The translations under genes were made by a program, and so were the position numbers. The notes under the pieces were generated by a model. The model ran no database searches and was not told where the DNA came from. It saw only the letters and a program-made list of their open reading frames with translations. DNA of 64,000 nt from Pseudomonas izuensis. Lineage in GTDB: Bacteria; Pseudomonadota; Gammaproteobacteria; Pseudomonadales; Pseudomonadaceae. Each line of letters opens with the position of its first letter. Position 1 is the first letter of the stretch. Location: contig NZ_WTFT01000014.1 of NCBI RefSeq assembly GCF_009861505.1, forward strand, positions 1-64,000, given 5' to 3'. This document shows positions 53,693 through 62,746 of this stretch, in pieces.

Positions 53693-55078
53693 CATCAAGT
53701 ACCTGAAATGGATCTGAATCTGATCACGTTGTTCGTCGAGATAGTTGAGTGTCGTGGCTTGGCTGCAGCAGCGCGCAAGCTCGATATGTCGAAGTCAAAC
53801 ATCAGCCAGAGACTCAAGGTTCTTGAGCGTGAAACAGGAGCACAACTTGTTCGACGTTCGGCACGCAGCTTCGAGTTGACCGAAGCGGGTCAGGTTCTCT
53901 ACACCAGCGGACGGCGCATGCTCGATGATTTGGACAACGCTCGCGCCTCCATTGACATGCTTGGGCAAACGCTGACGGGGCGGATTCGCATCAGCGTACC
54001 CACTGGCGTTGGCAGGTTATTTGTCGGGCCCAAGCTACGTGAATTCGCGCGGATTCATCCGGGAATCTCGCTGGCGATTACTTTCAATAACAGGATCGAA
54101 GATCTTATCGCCGCCGAAGTCGACATCGCGCTGCGGATCGAGCGATCACCGCCTCTGGATTGCGTTGCGCGTCAAGTTTGCTCAATTGACTGGATTCTTT
54201 GCGCATCCGCAGACTACTTTCAGCGACGTGGACCGATTAACCACCCCGCAGACCTCGCGTCGCAGACTTTTATCGGATTGCCGCCGAGTCTGGAGGCGAC
54301 GATCGAGCTTAGAAATCGAAATGATGACACGGACGCCCAGCTCGTCCATATCCAGCCAACGCTGCAATCGGCCGACTACCCCTTTATCCTCGATGCGGTA
54401 ATGGAAGGCATGGGCATCGGTATTCTGCCGACATACGCAATGCGCGGACCCACCGCCAAAAATCTGCAGCAAGTACTTGCGCAGTACCAGATCGTCGGCC
54501 AGCTAAACAGCTTGTATATTCTCACGCTTCCCAGCCGTTTCCCGTCACCCGCAAAGCGGGCGTTGATCGATTACCTGGAAAAGGAATTGAGAGAATGCGC
54601 CGAGTGCTGGAAGTAAGTGCATCACCCTGCTCCATCTCTCCCATCCGGTGCGCCAATTCGACGCCTCACCGCCTCTAGTTGCACCGTAGCATTCAACAAG
54701 GCGTATCAATAATCGCGCGGCCGCCCAGGCGCCGCCGCGAGAACCCTTTGTTCATTCTGACCACACTACTGACCACCGGTGCACCCGCTCCACCGGTCCG
54801 TCGCAGAGCACGCCATGTTCGCGTCGGCACCAACCGCCCGCGCCACACCAGGCCTCGCCACGTGTGCACTGATCGACGTGCCACGCCCATCCGATCCTGG
54901 GGGCTATGACGAAGGCGCAAGGTTAACTGGCAGTGAACACAGCATCCGTTCCCAATGGGATTGTCAGTCGACAGCGTCAGTTCGAGAATGAACAAACGAT
55001 GCATGGGCGGTAAGGAGATTCACGGAATCGGGCGCTGTCTGATCCCATTTTTCGTCCCTATGCGACCGACACAGCGAG
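53693..55078 (+). repeat. Direct duplication, copy 2 (LysR gene plus leader)
   Basis: Counterpart of 50171-51405. Contains a ~160-base insertion (54691-54850) in the leader, GC-rich and without an obvious repeat structure. Homology stops about 10 bases before the aldehyde dehydrogenase start. Confidence 0.9.
53708..54616 (+). CDS. LysR-family regulator, duplicate 2
   Basis: 302 residues, same length and start as the copy at 50186. The DNA-binding half is identical; substitutions cluster in the C-terminal effector domain and tail (EYAESWK becomes ECAECWK). The two proteins should see the same operator but perhaps answer to different ligands. Likely regulates the operon starting at 55088. Confidence 0.94.
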   Translation: MDLNLITLFVEIVECRGLAAAARKLDMSKSNISQRLKVLERETGAQLVRRSARSFELTEAGQVLYTSGRRMLDDLDNARASIDMLGQTLTGRIRISVPTGVGRLFVGPKLREFARIHPGISLAITFNNRIEDLIAAEVDIALRIERSPPLDCVARQVCSIDWILCASADYFQRRGPINHPADLASQTFIGLPPSLEATIELRNRNDDTDAQLVHIQPTLQSADYPFILDAVMEGMGIGILPTYAMRGPTAKNLQQVLAQYQIVGQLNSLYILTLPSRFPSPAKRALIDYLEKELRECAECWK

Positions 55079-55087
55079 GACTGTTCG
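54617..55087. other. Leader of the aldehyde dehydrogenase operon
   Basis: 471 bases, no gene. Shared with the leader at 51095-51405 except for the insertion at 54691-54850. Because it is conserved after duplication, it probably holds the LysR binding site and promoter. Confidence 0.45.
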
Positions 55088-56491
55088 ATGGACTACAAAA
55101 CAATCAACCCGGCAACCGGGAAATTAGTCAAAGCGTTCGAGGGTGCGAATGACCACGAGATCGAGGGACTGATCGCGACCGCCCACAGTGCTTTTGAACT
55201 GGATTGGCGGCACCGGTCCGTTGCGGATCGTGCGCATATCATCTCGAAGGCCGCCTCTATCCTGCGCGACAAGGAGGAAGAATATGCGCAGATCATTACG
55301 TTGGAGATGGGAAAGCGGATCGCCGAAGCACGCGTCGAAGTGAGACTGTCTGCAAATATCCTCGACTATTACGCCCAGCATGCACACGCGTTCGTTGAGC
55401 CAAAACCAGTACCTGAGGTTTCGGGCGCCACAGTCCATGTCAATCCGGTTGGCATCCTGCTGGGTGTCGAACCGTGGAATTACCCTTACTACCAAATCGC
55501 CCGCGTTGCCGCTCCGCAGCTCATGGTTGGAAACGTACTCATCCTGAAGCACGCTGAAAGCGTGCCGCAATGCGCGCTGGCGTTTGCCCGACTATTTGAA
55601 GAAGCAGGTGCGCCAACGGGGGTCTACACCAACGTTTTTGCGTCGATTGACCAGGTCGGAAGGATCATCGACGATCCACGTGTGCGTGGTGTCACCCTCA
55701 CGGGCAGTGAAAGAGCCGGTGCCGCGGTGGCTGAGCGAGCCGGCCGCAATCTGAAAAAGGTGGTGCTCGAACTCGGCGGCAACGATGCCATGATCGTTCT
55801 GGAAGATGCGCCGCTCGATTGGGCAATCAATACCGCATTAATCGGACGGACGTTGAATTGCGGACAGGTTTGCGTTGGCTCGAAACGCATCATCGTCGTC
55901 GGCAAGCAGCGTGGTGAAGAATTCCTCAGTGGTTTCAAAAAGGCCATGACCGACCTGCAAGCAGGTGACCCAATGGACGCGAACACGACGCTCGGACCTG
56001 TTTCGTCGCAAAGAGCCCTCGAACACCTTCTTGGCCAGATCCAGCGCGCAGTGGATTGCGGCGCAACAATCGAATGTGGCGGCCATCGTATCGATCGAGA
56101 AGGCTTCTATATCGAACCCACCATCCTTAGCAACATCGACACGAGCGCCCCGATTTATCAGGAAGAGTTCTTCGGTCCTATCGCTTCCTTCTTCGTTGTT
56201 GCAAATGAAGAAGAAGCCATTCGGCTGGCAAACGATTCGCAGTATGGGCTCGGAGGCTCAATCCTGACTGCCGATCTTGAGCGTGGCGAGCAGATTGCTA
56301 CGCAAATCGACAGCGGCATGGTGTTTGTCAATCGACCGTTTGCGACGACTCCTCAGCTACCGTTCGGAGGTGTCAAGAACTCCGGATTCGGGAGGGAGCT
56401 GTCAATGGCTGGATTCGAGGAGTTCGTTAACAAGAAGCTGATCACAACGGACCCGGTTGGAACGCTGCCCACGAAACCCAAGGGAAGCTGA
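55088..56491 (+). CDS. NAD(P)-dependent aldehyde dehydrogenase (succinate-semialdehyde dehydrogenase-like)
   Basis: 467 residues. Catalytic Cys262 in LNCGQVCVGSKR, Glu in VVLELGGNDAMIV, cofactor stretch GILLGVEPWNYPYYQ. The layout with a short N-terminus matches the Sad/GabD2-type succinate-semialdehyde dehydrogenases. GAGGA 7 bases before ATG. First gene of an operon with a tautomerase and CoA-transferases, so it probably oxidises a semialdehyde to a dicarboxylate. Actual substrate unknown. Confidence 0.9.
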   Translation: MDYKTINPATGKLVKAFEGANDHEIEGLIATAHSAFELDWRHRSVADRAHIISKAASILRDKEEEYAQIITLEMGKRIAEARVEVRLSANILDYYAQHAHAFVEPKPVPEVSGATVHVNPVGILLGVEPWNYPYYQIARVAAPQLMVGNVLILKHAESVPQCALAFARLFEEAGAPTGVYTNVFASIDQVGRIIDDPRVRGVTLTGSERAGAAVAERAGRNLKKVVLELGGNDAMIVLEDAPLDWAINTALIGRTLNCGQVCVGSKRIIVVGKQRGEEFLSGFKKAMTDLQAGDPMDANTTLGPVSSQRALEHLLGQIQRAVDCGATIECGGHRIDREGFYIEPTILSNIDTSAPIYQEEFFGPIASFFVVANEEEAIRLANDSQYGLGGSILTADLERGEQIATQIDSGMVFVNRPFATTPQLPFGGVKNSGFGRELSMAGFEEFVNKKLITTDPVGTLPTKPKGS

Positions 56492-56673
56492 CAGGAAGCC
56501 GAACCGCGTTCCCCAAAAAGAGAATACTGCATTTGCGAAAAGCATCATTTCAATCCGGTAGCCCATTCCTGAGCTATTGATATCGCCGTCTGACAGATGT
56601 CACGTACCTTTCGAAAGAAATTCAGATGCGTTGACATGAGGAAAGCGGCATCTATGAAGTGTGGAGAATAAAA

Positions 56674-57105
56674 ATGCCTTTGTGGAATATCTATCACCCA
56701 GTCGGCGCCTATACAGCAGAAGAAAAAAGGGAGATGGCAAATCGCATTAGCGACATCTACATCATTCCTCGCTTCTATGTAGGCGTTCTGTTTCATGAGC
56801 AGCCCAAAGACTCCTTCTACATGGGAGGAGAGGCGCGCGGTGATTTTGTCAGAATCCGGCTGGACCACTTCGCCAGGCACATCGCCGAAGACCCCGAGTG
56901 GACGGCTTCCTGGCTACGCAAGGCGAATGCCGCGATCGCACCCTTTGTTCAGGATCGGGGCTACCACTTCGAGTTGCATGTCGGCGAAACACCGCAAGAA
57001 CTTTGGTTGATCGACAGCATTCACCCGCCTCGTCCCGATACGGTAGCCGAGAAGCGGTGGAAGCTTGAGAACTGCGCCTCACCCTACGATCCGAGCGAAG
57101 GCTGA
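56674..57105 (+). CDS. Tautomerase, cis-CaaD-like
   Basis: 143 residues. Begins M-P, so after Met removal Pro1 is the catalytic base, as in the tautomerase superfamily. YHPVGAYTAEEKREMANRISDIY, VLFHEQPKDSFYMGG and VRIRLDHFAR match the ~150-residue cis-3-chloroacrylic acid dehalogenase-like group. May hydrate or tautomerise an unsaturated acid. GGAG before the ATG. Within the operon 55.1-60.9 kb. Confidence 0.88.
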   Translation: MPLWNIYHPVGAYTAEEKREMANRISDIYIIPRFYVGVLFHEQPKDSFYMGGEARGDFVRIRLDHFARHIAEDPEWTASWLRKANAAIAPFVQDRGYHFELHVGETPQELWLIDSIHPPRPDTVAEKRWKLENCASPYDPSEG

Positions 57106-57370
57106 TCGGACCGATTGCGCCTGAAAAATCCAGGACGCTGACACGCAACGGCCCGCGGTAGCGGCCAAGCCACTACTGAGGCCCTTCCCGGCCTTCTGGC
57201 TGCTCATCGCTCTCTAGAGAGTTTTCCATCAATGCCGAACGTGGTTCGAATCTTCGAACCTCGCGGAGGAACTCGTGCCTGGTTTGTCTCGAGACCAGGC
57301 ACCGGCGCTCGATGGAACACCATTTACCCAAGCGAACGGGCATGCCAGTCGCCCTCGGATGATTCTTATG

Positions 57371-58030
57371 ATGAACAAGATTCTGGACACATGTGACACA
57401 GCACTGGAGGACATCAAGGATGGGGCAACCATCATGATCAGCGGCTTCGGGCGGGCAGGTCTTCCCTTACGGCTGATTGATGCGCTGGTTGAACAAGGTG
57501 CGCGCGGTCTCACCATCATCAGCAACAACTCCGGCAGCGATGATTCCGGATTCGGTGAGCTCATTCGGCAGAAGCGCGTAAGGAAACTTATTTGTTCATT
57601 TCCACGGCTCCCCGGAGCAACCCTGTTTGACGCGGCTTATCGGGCAGGAGAGGTGGAACTTGAAGTGGTTCCACAAGGTACCTTGGCGGAACGCATGCGG
57701 GCAGCGGGCGCTGGAATTGGCGGCTTTTATACCCCGACAGCCTACGGTACCAGGCTCGCGGAAGGAAAAGAGTCCCGCACGATCGGCGACAAGAATTACG
57801 TTTTCGAATTACCACTGAAAGCTGACTTCGCCCTCGTGAAGGCCTATCACGCAGACCGCTGGGGCAACCTGACGTACAGGATGTCTGGTCGCAATTTTGG
57901 CCCGGTCATGGCCAGCGCGGCGACAACTACGATCGTTCAAGTCAGCGAAATCGTTCCACTCGGTACGTTGAATCCGGAGACGGTGGTTACGCCCGGAATA
58001 TATGTACAGCGCGTGGTACGGGTCTCGTAA
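57371..58030 (+). CDS. CoA-transferase subunit A (3-oxoacid/3-oxoadipate type)
   Basis: 219 residues. Family I CoA-transferase alpha subunit: DGATIMISGFGRAGLPLRLIDALVEQG, LEVVPQGTLAERMRAAGAGIGGFYTPTAYGT, and KADFALVKAYHADRWGNLTYR. Probably moves CoA from succinyl-CoA to a 3-oxoacid, as PcaIJ or ScoAB do. Two ATGs at 57368 and 57371 are equivalent; the frame extends further upstream without family homology. Followed 45 bases on by subunit B. Confidence 0.93.
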   Translation: MNKILDTCDTALEDIKDGATIMISGFGRAGLPLRLIDALVEQGARGLTIISNNSGSDDSGFGELIRQKRVRKLICSFPRLPGATLFDAAYRAGEVELEVVPQGTLAERMRAAGAGIGGFYTPTAYGTRLAEGKESRTIGDKNYVFELPLKADFALVKAYHADRWGNLTYRMSGRNFGPVMASAATTTIVQVSEIVPLGTLNPETVVTPGIYVQRVVRVS

Positions 58031-58075
58031 TCGGCCTGCTGATTGAGTGGAAGAGTTAGAGATGAGATCGCAGAA

Positions 58076-58723
58076 ATGAAGAAGCTTACACGGATCGAAA
58101 TGGCACAGCGCGTCGCGCGAGATATCCCGGACGGCGCGTATGTCAATCTGGGTATTGGCGTCCCGACGCTTGTCGCCAACCATCTGCACCCACACCGGGA
58201 AATCATTCTGCACAGCGAAAACGGCGTCCTCGGGATGGGACCCGCGCCAGTGCCTGGCGAAGAGGACGAGGACCTGATCAACGCTGGCAAGGAACCCGTC
58301 ACGCTGGTTCCAGGAGGCGCCTTCTTCCACCATGCCGATTCGTTCGCAATGATTCGCGGCGGACATCTCGACTACTGCATTTTGGGCGCGTTCCAGGTTT
58401 CGGTCCGTGGCGACCTGGCGAATTGGCACACCGGACAAGCCGATGCGATTCCGGCAGTTGGCGGTGCAATGGATCTCGCGTCCGGCGCGAAGAATGTGTA
58501 CGTGATGATGGAGCATCTGACCAGAGAGGGTGCAAGCAAGATCGTCGAACGATGCTCCTATCCGGTTACGGGAATGGGTTGTGTGAGCCGGATCTATACC
58601 GATCTGGCAGTTATCGATGTCACGCGATCGGGCCTGGAGGTGATCGAGATCTGCACGGACCTGTCGTTCGATGCGCTCTGCGAACTGACCGGCGTCCAGT
58701 TACTGCGAGGGACAACCGGATGA
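58076..58723 (+). CDS. CoA-transferase subunit B (3-oxoacid/3-oxoadipate type)
   Basis: 215 residues. Catalytic Glu48 in the SENGVLGMGP motif; GIGVPTLVANHL, GGHLDYCILGAFQVS and the C-terminal CELTGVQL match PcaJ/ScoB. ATG at 58076 is preferred over a TTG at 58043. Forms the active enzyme with the preceding subunit. Confidence 0.94.
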   Translation: MKKLTRIEMAQRVARDIPDGAYVNLGIGVPTLVANHLHPHREIILHSENGVLGMGPAPVPGEEDEDLINAGKEPVTLVPGGAFFHHADSFAMIRGGHLDYCILGAFQVSVRGDLANWHTGQADAIPAVGGAMDLASGAKNVYVMMEHLTREGASKIVERCSYPVTGMGCVSRIYTDLAVIDVTRSGLEVIEICTDLSFDALCELTGVQLLRGTTG

Positions 58724-58826
58724 ACGCGATCTGGAGGCCCGGCTGAAGCCGCTAATTCAAGCCCCCCGGACTATTGCAACGAACGCTGTCTGTGTAGCAG
58801 ACACCTACCAGTAATATGGAGCAAAA

Positions 58827-59603
58827 ATGAACGAACCGATCGTGATACGCGAGATAAAGGACCGCGTGACAGTACTGACGATGAATTTTCGTCCGCACAA
58901 TCTGATGGGTCCAACGATGTACGGTGCGCTACTCGAGGAAATTGAGGCGGCCGTCGAGCGCGGTTCGCGCGCAATCCTGCTGCGCAGCGCATTGCGGCAT
59001 TTCTCAGCGGGCGCCGAAGTGTCGCTGTTCCCCGATCGCATTGCGCAAGAGGGTAAAGGGCTGGTCGATCCGCTCGAAGTCCTGCGCGCATTCGAGACGC
59101 TGCCGATTCCGATCGTCGCAGCGGTCAATGGCACCTGTCTCGGCGGCGGCTTCGAACTGGTGCTCGCGTGCGACTACAGCGTGGTCGCCGAGTCGGCCAA
59201 GATAGGTTCAGTCGAGGCCGCAGTCGGCTTGCATCCGCTACTTGGCGGAATCCAGCGTCAGGTGGTGCGCGCGGGACCGGCCCGCGCCAAAGAGATGTCG
59301 ATGCTCGGCCGTCGCTATGACGCCGCAACGCTTGAGCGCTGGGGCCTGATCAACCTGGTAGTGCCCGACGAAAACCTCGACGAGGCAGCGCTGTCGGTCG
59401 CCCAGGAACTGGCTGCGGGCCCGACAGTCGCGCACGGCGCTACGAAGCAGCTTGTAAGCATCGCGCTCAACGAAGGCCTCAAAGCAGCCGACGAAGCGAT
59501 GTTCGAACTACAGAAGCCGATCTGGGCGTCGCAGGACCTCAAGCGGGGACTCGAAGCCTTCGGCAAGACTGGACCCGGCACGGCAGAATTCAAAGGGGAC
59601 TGA
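58827..59603 (+). CDS. Enoyl-CoA hydratase/isomerase family protein
   Basis: 258 residues. Crotonase fold with the oxyanion loop VNGTCLGGGFELVLACDYS and EAAVGLHPLLGGIQRQVVRAG. The first oxyanion-hole segment is HFSAGAEVSLFPD. GGAG before the ATG. Stop overlaps the ribosome site of the next gene, so the two are coupled. Likely hydrates the CoA ester made by the CoA-transferase. Confidence 0.92.
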   Translation: MNEPIVIREIKDRVTVLTMNFRPHNLMGPTMYGALLEEIEAAVERGSRAILLRSALRHFSAGAEVSLFPDRIAQEGKGLVDPLEVLRAFETLPIPIVAAVNGTCLGGGFELVLACDYSVVAESAKIGSVEAAVGLHPLLGGIQRQVVRAGPARAKEMSMLGRRYDAATLERWGLINLVVPDENLDEAALSVAQELAAGPTVAHGATKQLVSIALNEGLKAADEAMFELQKPIWASQDLKRGLEAFGKTGPGTAEFKGD

Positions 59604-59604
59604 T

Positions 59605-60927
59605 ATGACTGGACCACTAAACGGACTCAAGGTTGTCGACTTCTCGCGGGTGCTGGCCGGACCACTCTGCGCACGCACACTCGCCGACCTTGGCGCGGAT
59701 GTGATCAAGATCGAGCCTCCACGCCCGGACGTGTCGCGCTCCGCGTTCCCGAACCAGAACGGCATGTCGGGCTACTACGCGCAACAGAATAGCGGCAAGC
59801 GCAACGTCAGCGTCGATCTGAATGTGGGCAACGCACGCGAGCTGGTGCTGCGCCTGTGCGACGAGGCTGACATCATCGTCGAAAACTTCCGTGCGGGCAC
59901 GCTCAAGTCGTTCGGTCTTGACTACGAGACGCTCAGCCTGCGCAATCCGAAGCTGGTGTATGTTTCGATCACCGGCTACGGGCAGCGCGGACCTTGGGCA
60001 TCGCGCATGGCCTATGCGCCGACAGTGCAAGCCGAAGCCGGCTTCACACACAACACAATGCGGCATTTCGAGGGCATCGATGCAGGGCGCAAATGGACCG
60101 ATCCGCTGTCGCACGCGGACGTCTACGCGGGCTTACAGGCAACCATCGCGGTGCTTGCTGCGGTGCACAAGCGAGATGTGACTGGCCGCGGACAGTACAT
60201 CGATGTGGCCATGGCGGCGGTGATGCTGTCCATAAACGAACGCGCGCACCTTGACCTCGCGGGTGTCGATACCGGTGCGGAACCGGGTGTGCTCGGTGCG
60301 ACAGAAGGCCCGCACTTCGTCGGACCGGCGGGCGAGGCATTTGTCGCGGCGCAGAGCATCGTCGGCACCAACACGTTTCCAAATTATCTGCGCGCGATGC
60401 GCCGGATGGATCTTGCGCGCGATCCGCGCTTCAGTACCGCTGAGCTGCGGCTACAGAACTACGGCGAACTGCATGCGCTGATCCAAAAATGGATGCTCTC
60501 GTTCCGCGACCTGCAGACGCTCGATGCACAGCTGGACGAAGCGAAGATTGCCATCGGCCAGATCCGTTCGCTGAAGGAACTCGCCGAGACCGACTGGGCA
60601 AAGCAGTGGGGCGCAGTGCAGGACGTCCCTGATCGGCATGGTGGTTCGTATCGTCTTCACGGCTATCCGTGGCGTTTTTCAGACGACGAACTCGGCCCGC
60701 GCAGCGCGCCGGCATTTCGCGGCGAGCACAACGAACAGGTGTTCCGCAGCGCAGGCTTGTCGATGAGCGAAGTGTGCGCAGCTGTCGAGGCGGGAGTCCT
60801 GGTCGGCGGCGCTCCAGACCCGGTGAGGGTCTCGTCGTCGACGCAAGTGCCGGACGTCGGCAAATCGCTTCAAGAGGCCGCGGCATTCATAGAACGGATT
60901 GATGAAGACCACGCCTTTGCCGGTTGA
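59605..60927 (+). CDS. CaiB/BaiF family III CoA-transferase
   Basis: 440 residues. N-terminal LKVVDFSRVLAGPLCARTLADLGADVIKIEPP, IIVENFRAGTLKSFGLDYETL, and the catalytic-Asp region LSHADVYAGLQATIAVLAA; GRGQYIDVAMAAVML follows. Transfers CoA between organic acids. It starts one base after the crotonase stop. Having both family I and family III transferases in one operon suggests two different acids are activated or recycled. Confidence 0.93.
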   Translation: MTGPLNGLKVVDFSRVLAGPLCARTLADLGADVIKIEPPRPDVSRSAFPNQNGMSGYYAQQNSGKRNVSVDLNVGNARELVLRLCDEADIIVENFRAGTLKSFGLDYETLSLRNPKLVYVSITGYGQRGPWASRMAYAPTVQAEAGFTHNTMRHFEGIDAGRKWTDPLSHADVYAGLQATIAVLAAVHKRDVTGRGQYIDVAMAAVMLSINERAHLDLAGVDTGAEPGVLGATEGPHFVGPAGEAFVAAQSIVGTNTFPNYLRAMRRMDLARDPRFSTAELRLQNYGELHALIQKWMLSFRDLQTLDAQLDEAKIAIGQIRSLKELAETDWAKQWGAVQDVPDRHGGSYRLHGYPWRFSDDELGPRSAPAFRGEHNEQVFRSAGLSMSEVCAAVEAGVLVGGAPDPVRVSSSTQVPDVGKSLQEAAAFIERIDEDHAFAG

Positions 60928-61135
60928 AAGATCGCGCGGGTAGTCCGCGCCTCGAACCAGTGCTTGCAAGCCAGCCAGCCGCGCGCAGGTGCAGCTGGCC
61001 CGCGTAGCCATGGACGCGATATGCCGACGACAGCGCCGGATCAGTGACCCATGGCCGCCCTGTAACGACAACACGCACTAACACCGATGACCAGTTCGGC
61101 TTGCGAAGCCGCGCGTGCAGCCTGAGGATTTTGGA

Positions 61136-61909
61136 ATGTCTCTCACCCTCACCGTACTTTCCCCGGAGCCAGGCGTCCGCCTGATCACCCTGCAGCGCCC
61201 GGAAGCGCTCAACGCATTGAACACCGAATTGCTCGGCGAACTGGCCGCCGAACTCGCTGCCGCCGAACAGGACGCCAATATCCGTTCAGTAGTGATCACC
61301 GGCAGCCGCAAGGCCTTCGCCGCCGGTGCCGACATCAAGGAAATGGCCGAACGCGACCTGGTCGGCATCCTGAACGACCCGCGCATTGCCCATTGGCAAC
61401 ACATCGCCAGCTTCTCGAAGCCGCTGATTGCAGCCGTCAACGGCTTCTGCTTGGGCGGTGGCTGTGAACTGGCCATGCACGCAGACATCCTCATTGCAGG
61501 CGAGGATGCCCGCTTCGGCCAGCCGGAAATCAATCTCGGGATTATGCCGGGCGCTGGCGGCACACAACGCCTGCTGCGTGCGGTGGGCAAGCCCCTGGCC
61601 ATGCAAATGGTCCTCACCGGCGAGGCAATCGACGCCCGCCACGCCCTGCGCGCTGGTCTGGTCAGTGAAGTCACTCAACCGGAACTCACCGTCGAGCGGG
61701 CCATCGCCATTGCCCGGGTCATCGCTCAGAAGGCGCCCCTGGCGGTGCGCCTGGCCAAGGAGGCGCTGCTGAAGGCCGAAGACACCGATTTGGCCAGCGG
61801 CCTGCGCTTCGAGCGCCACGCCTTCACTCTTCTGGCCGGCACCCGCGACCGCGAGGAAGGTATACGCGCCTTCCAGGAAAAGCGCCGCCCCGAATTTACC
61901 GGCCAGTGA
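61136..61909 (+). CDS. paaF: 2,3-dehydroadipyl-CoA hydratase
   Basis: 257 residues. Crotonase fold: AAGADIKEMAERDLV, VNGFCLGGGCELAMHADI and the Glu-bearing GQPEINLGIMPGAGGTQRL. Layout and neighbours identify it as PaaF, which hydrates 2,3-dehydroadipyl-CoA in the phenylacetate pathway. ATG at 61136 follows GAGGA; 42 bases before paaG. Base composition is higher in GC than the preceding operon. Confidence 0.9.
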   Translation: MSLTLTVLSPEPGVRLITLQRPEALNALNTELLGELAAELAAAEQDANIRSVVITGSRKAFAAGADIKEMAERDLVGILNDPRIAHWQHIASFSKPLIAAVNGFCLGGGCELAMHADILIAGEDARFGQPEINLGIMPGAGGTQRLLRAVGKPLAMQMVLTGEAIDARHALRAGLVSEVTQPELTVERAIAIARVIAQKAPLAVRLAKEALLKAEDTDLASGLRFERHAFTLLAGTRDREEGIRAFQEKRRPEFTGQ

Positions 61910-61950
61910 CCGCTGGCCGCCCTCTTCCGACGCCCTGGAGCGCCCGAGTC

Positions 61951-62742
61951 ATGAACTTAGAACACATCCTCTTTTCCATTGAGGCTGGCGTCGCCATCCT
62001 CAGTCTCAACCGCCCGGAGCAACTGAACAGCTTCAATGCCAGGATGCACGGCGAGGTCCAAGAAGTCCTCAAACGGGTGCGCCGGGACGCCGAGGTGCGC
62101 GTTCTGCTGCTGACCGGCGAGGGTCGCGGCTTCTGTGCAGGCCAGGACCTGGCCGACCGCAATGTGACGCCGGGCGCCGCCGCGCCGGATCTGGGCGAAT
62201 CCATCGAGAAGTTCTACAACCCGCTGATCCGCGCTCTGCGCGACCTGCCACTACCGGTGATCTGCGCGGTGAATGGCGTCGCCGCCGGCGCCGGAGCCAA
62301 TATTCCCCTGGCCTGCGACCTGGTGCTGGCAGCCCGCTCCGCCAGCTTCATCCAAGCCTTTTGCAAGATCGGCCTGCTTCCGGATTCCGGCGGCACCTGG
62401 ACCCTTCCCCGCCACGTCGGCATGGCCCGCGCCAAGGCGCTGTCGCTGCTGGGGGGGCGCCTCTGCGCCGAGCAGGCCGAGCAGTGGGGTCTGATCTACC
62501 GCGTGGTGGACGATGCCGACTTGCGCGAGGAGGCCTTAAAGCTCGCCCGCCACCTGGCCACCCAGCCCACCTACGGGCTGGCCCTGATCAAGCGCAGCCT
62601 CAACGCCAGTCTGAACAACAGCCTCGACGAGCAACTCGACCTGGAGCGCGACCTGCAGCGCCTGGCCGGCCACAGCGAGGATTACCGCGAAGGCGTCAGT
62701 GCCTTCCTGGAAAAGCGCACCCCCACCTTCAAAGGACGCTAA
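61951..62742 (+). CDS. paaG: 1,2-epoxyphenylacetyl-CoA isomerase
   Basis: 263 residues. GRGFCAGQDLADRNV, VNGVAAGAGANIPLACDLVLAA and the acidic GLLPDSGGTWTLPRHVG mark PaaG, which isomerises the ring epoxide to the oxepin-CoA. Uses ATG at 61951 in the paa operon. Stop 4 bases before paaH. Confidence 0.93.
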   Translation: MNLEHILFSIEAGVAILSLNRPEQLNSFNARMHGEVQEVLKRVRRDAEVRVLLLTGEGRGFCAGQDLADRNVTPGAAAPDLGESIEKFYNPLIRALRDLPLPVICAVNGVAAGAGANIPLACDLVLAARSASFIQAFCKIGLLPDSGGTWTLPRHVGMARAKALSLLGGRLCAEQAEQWGLIYRVVDDADLREEALKLARHLATQPTYGLALIKRSLNASLNNSLDEQLDLERDLQRLAGHSEDYREGVSAFLEKRTPTFKGR

Positions 62743-62746
62743 GCCC

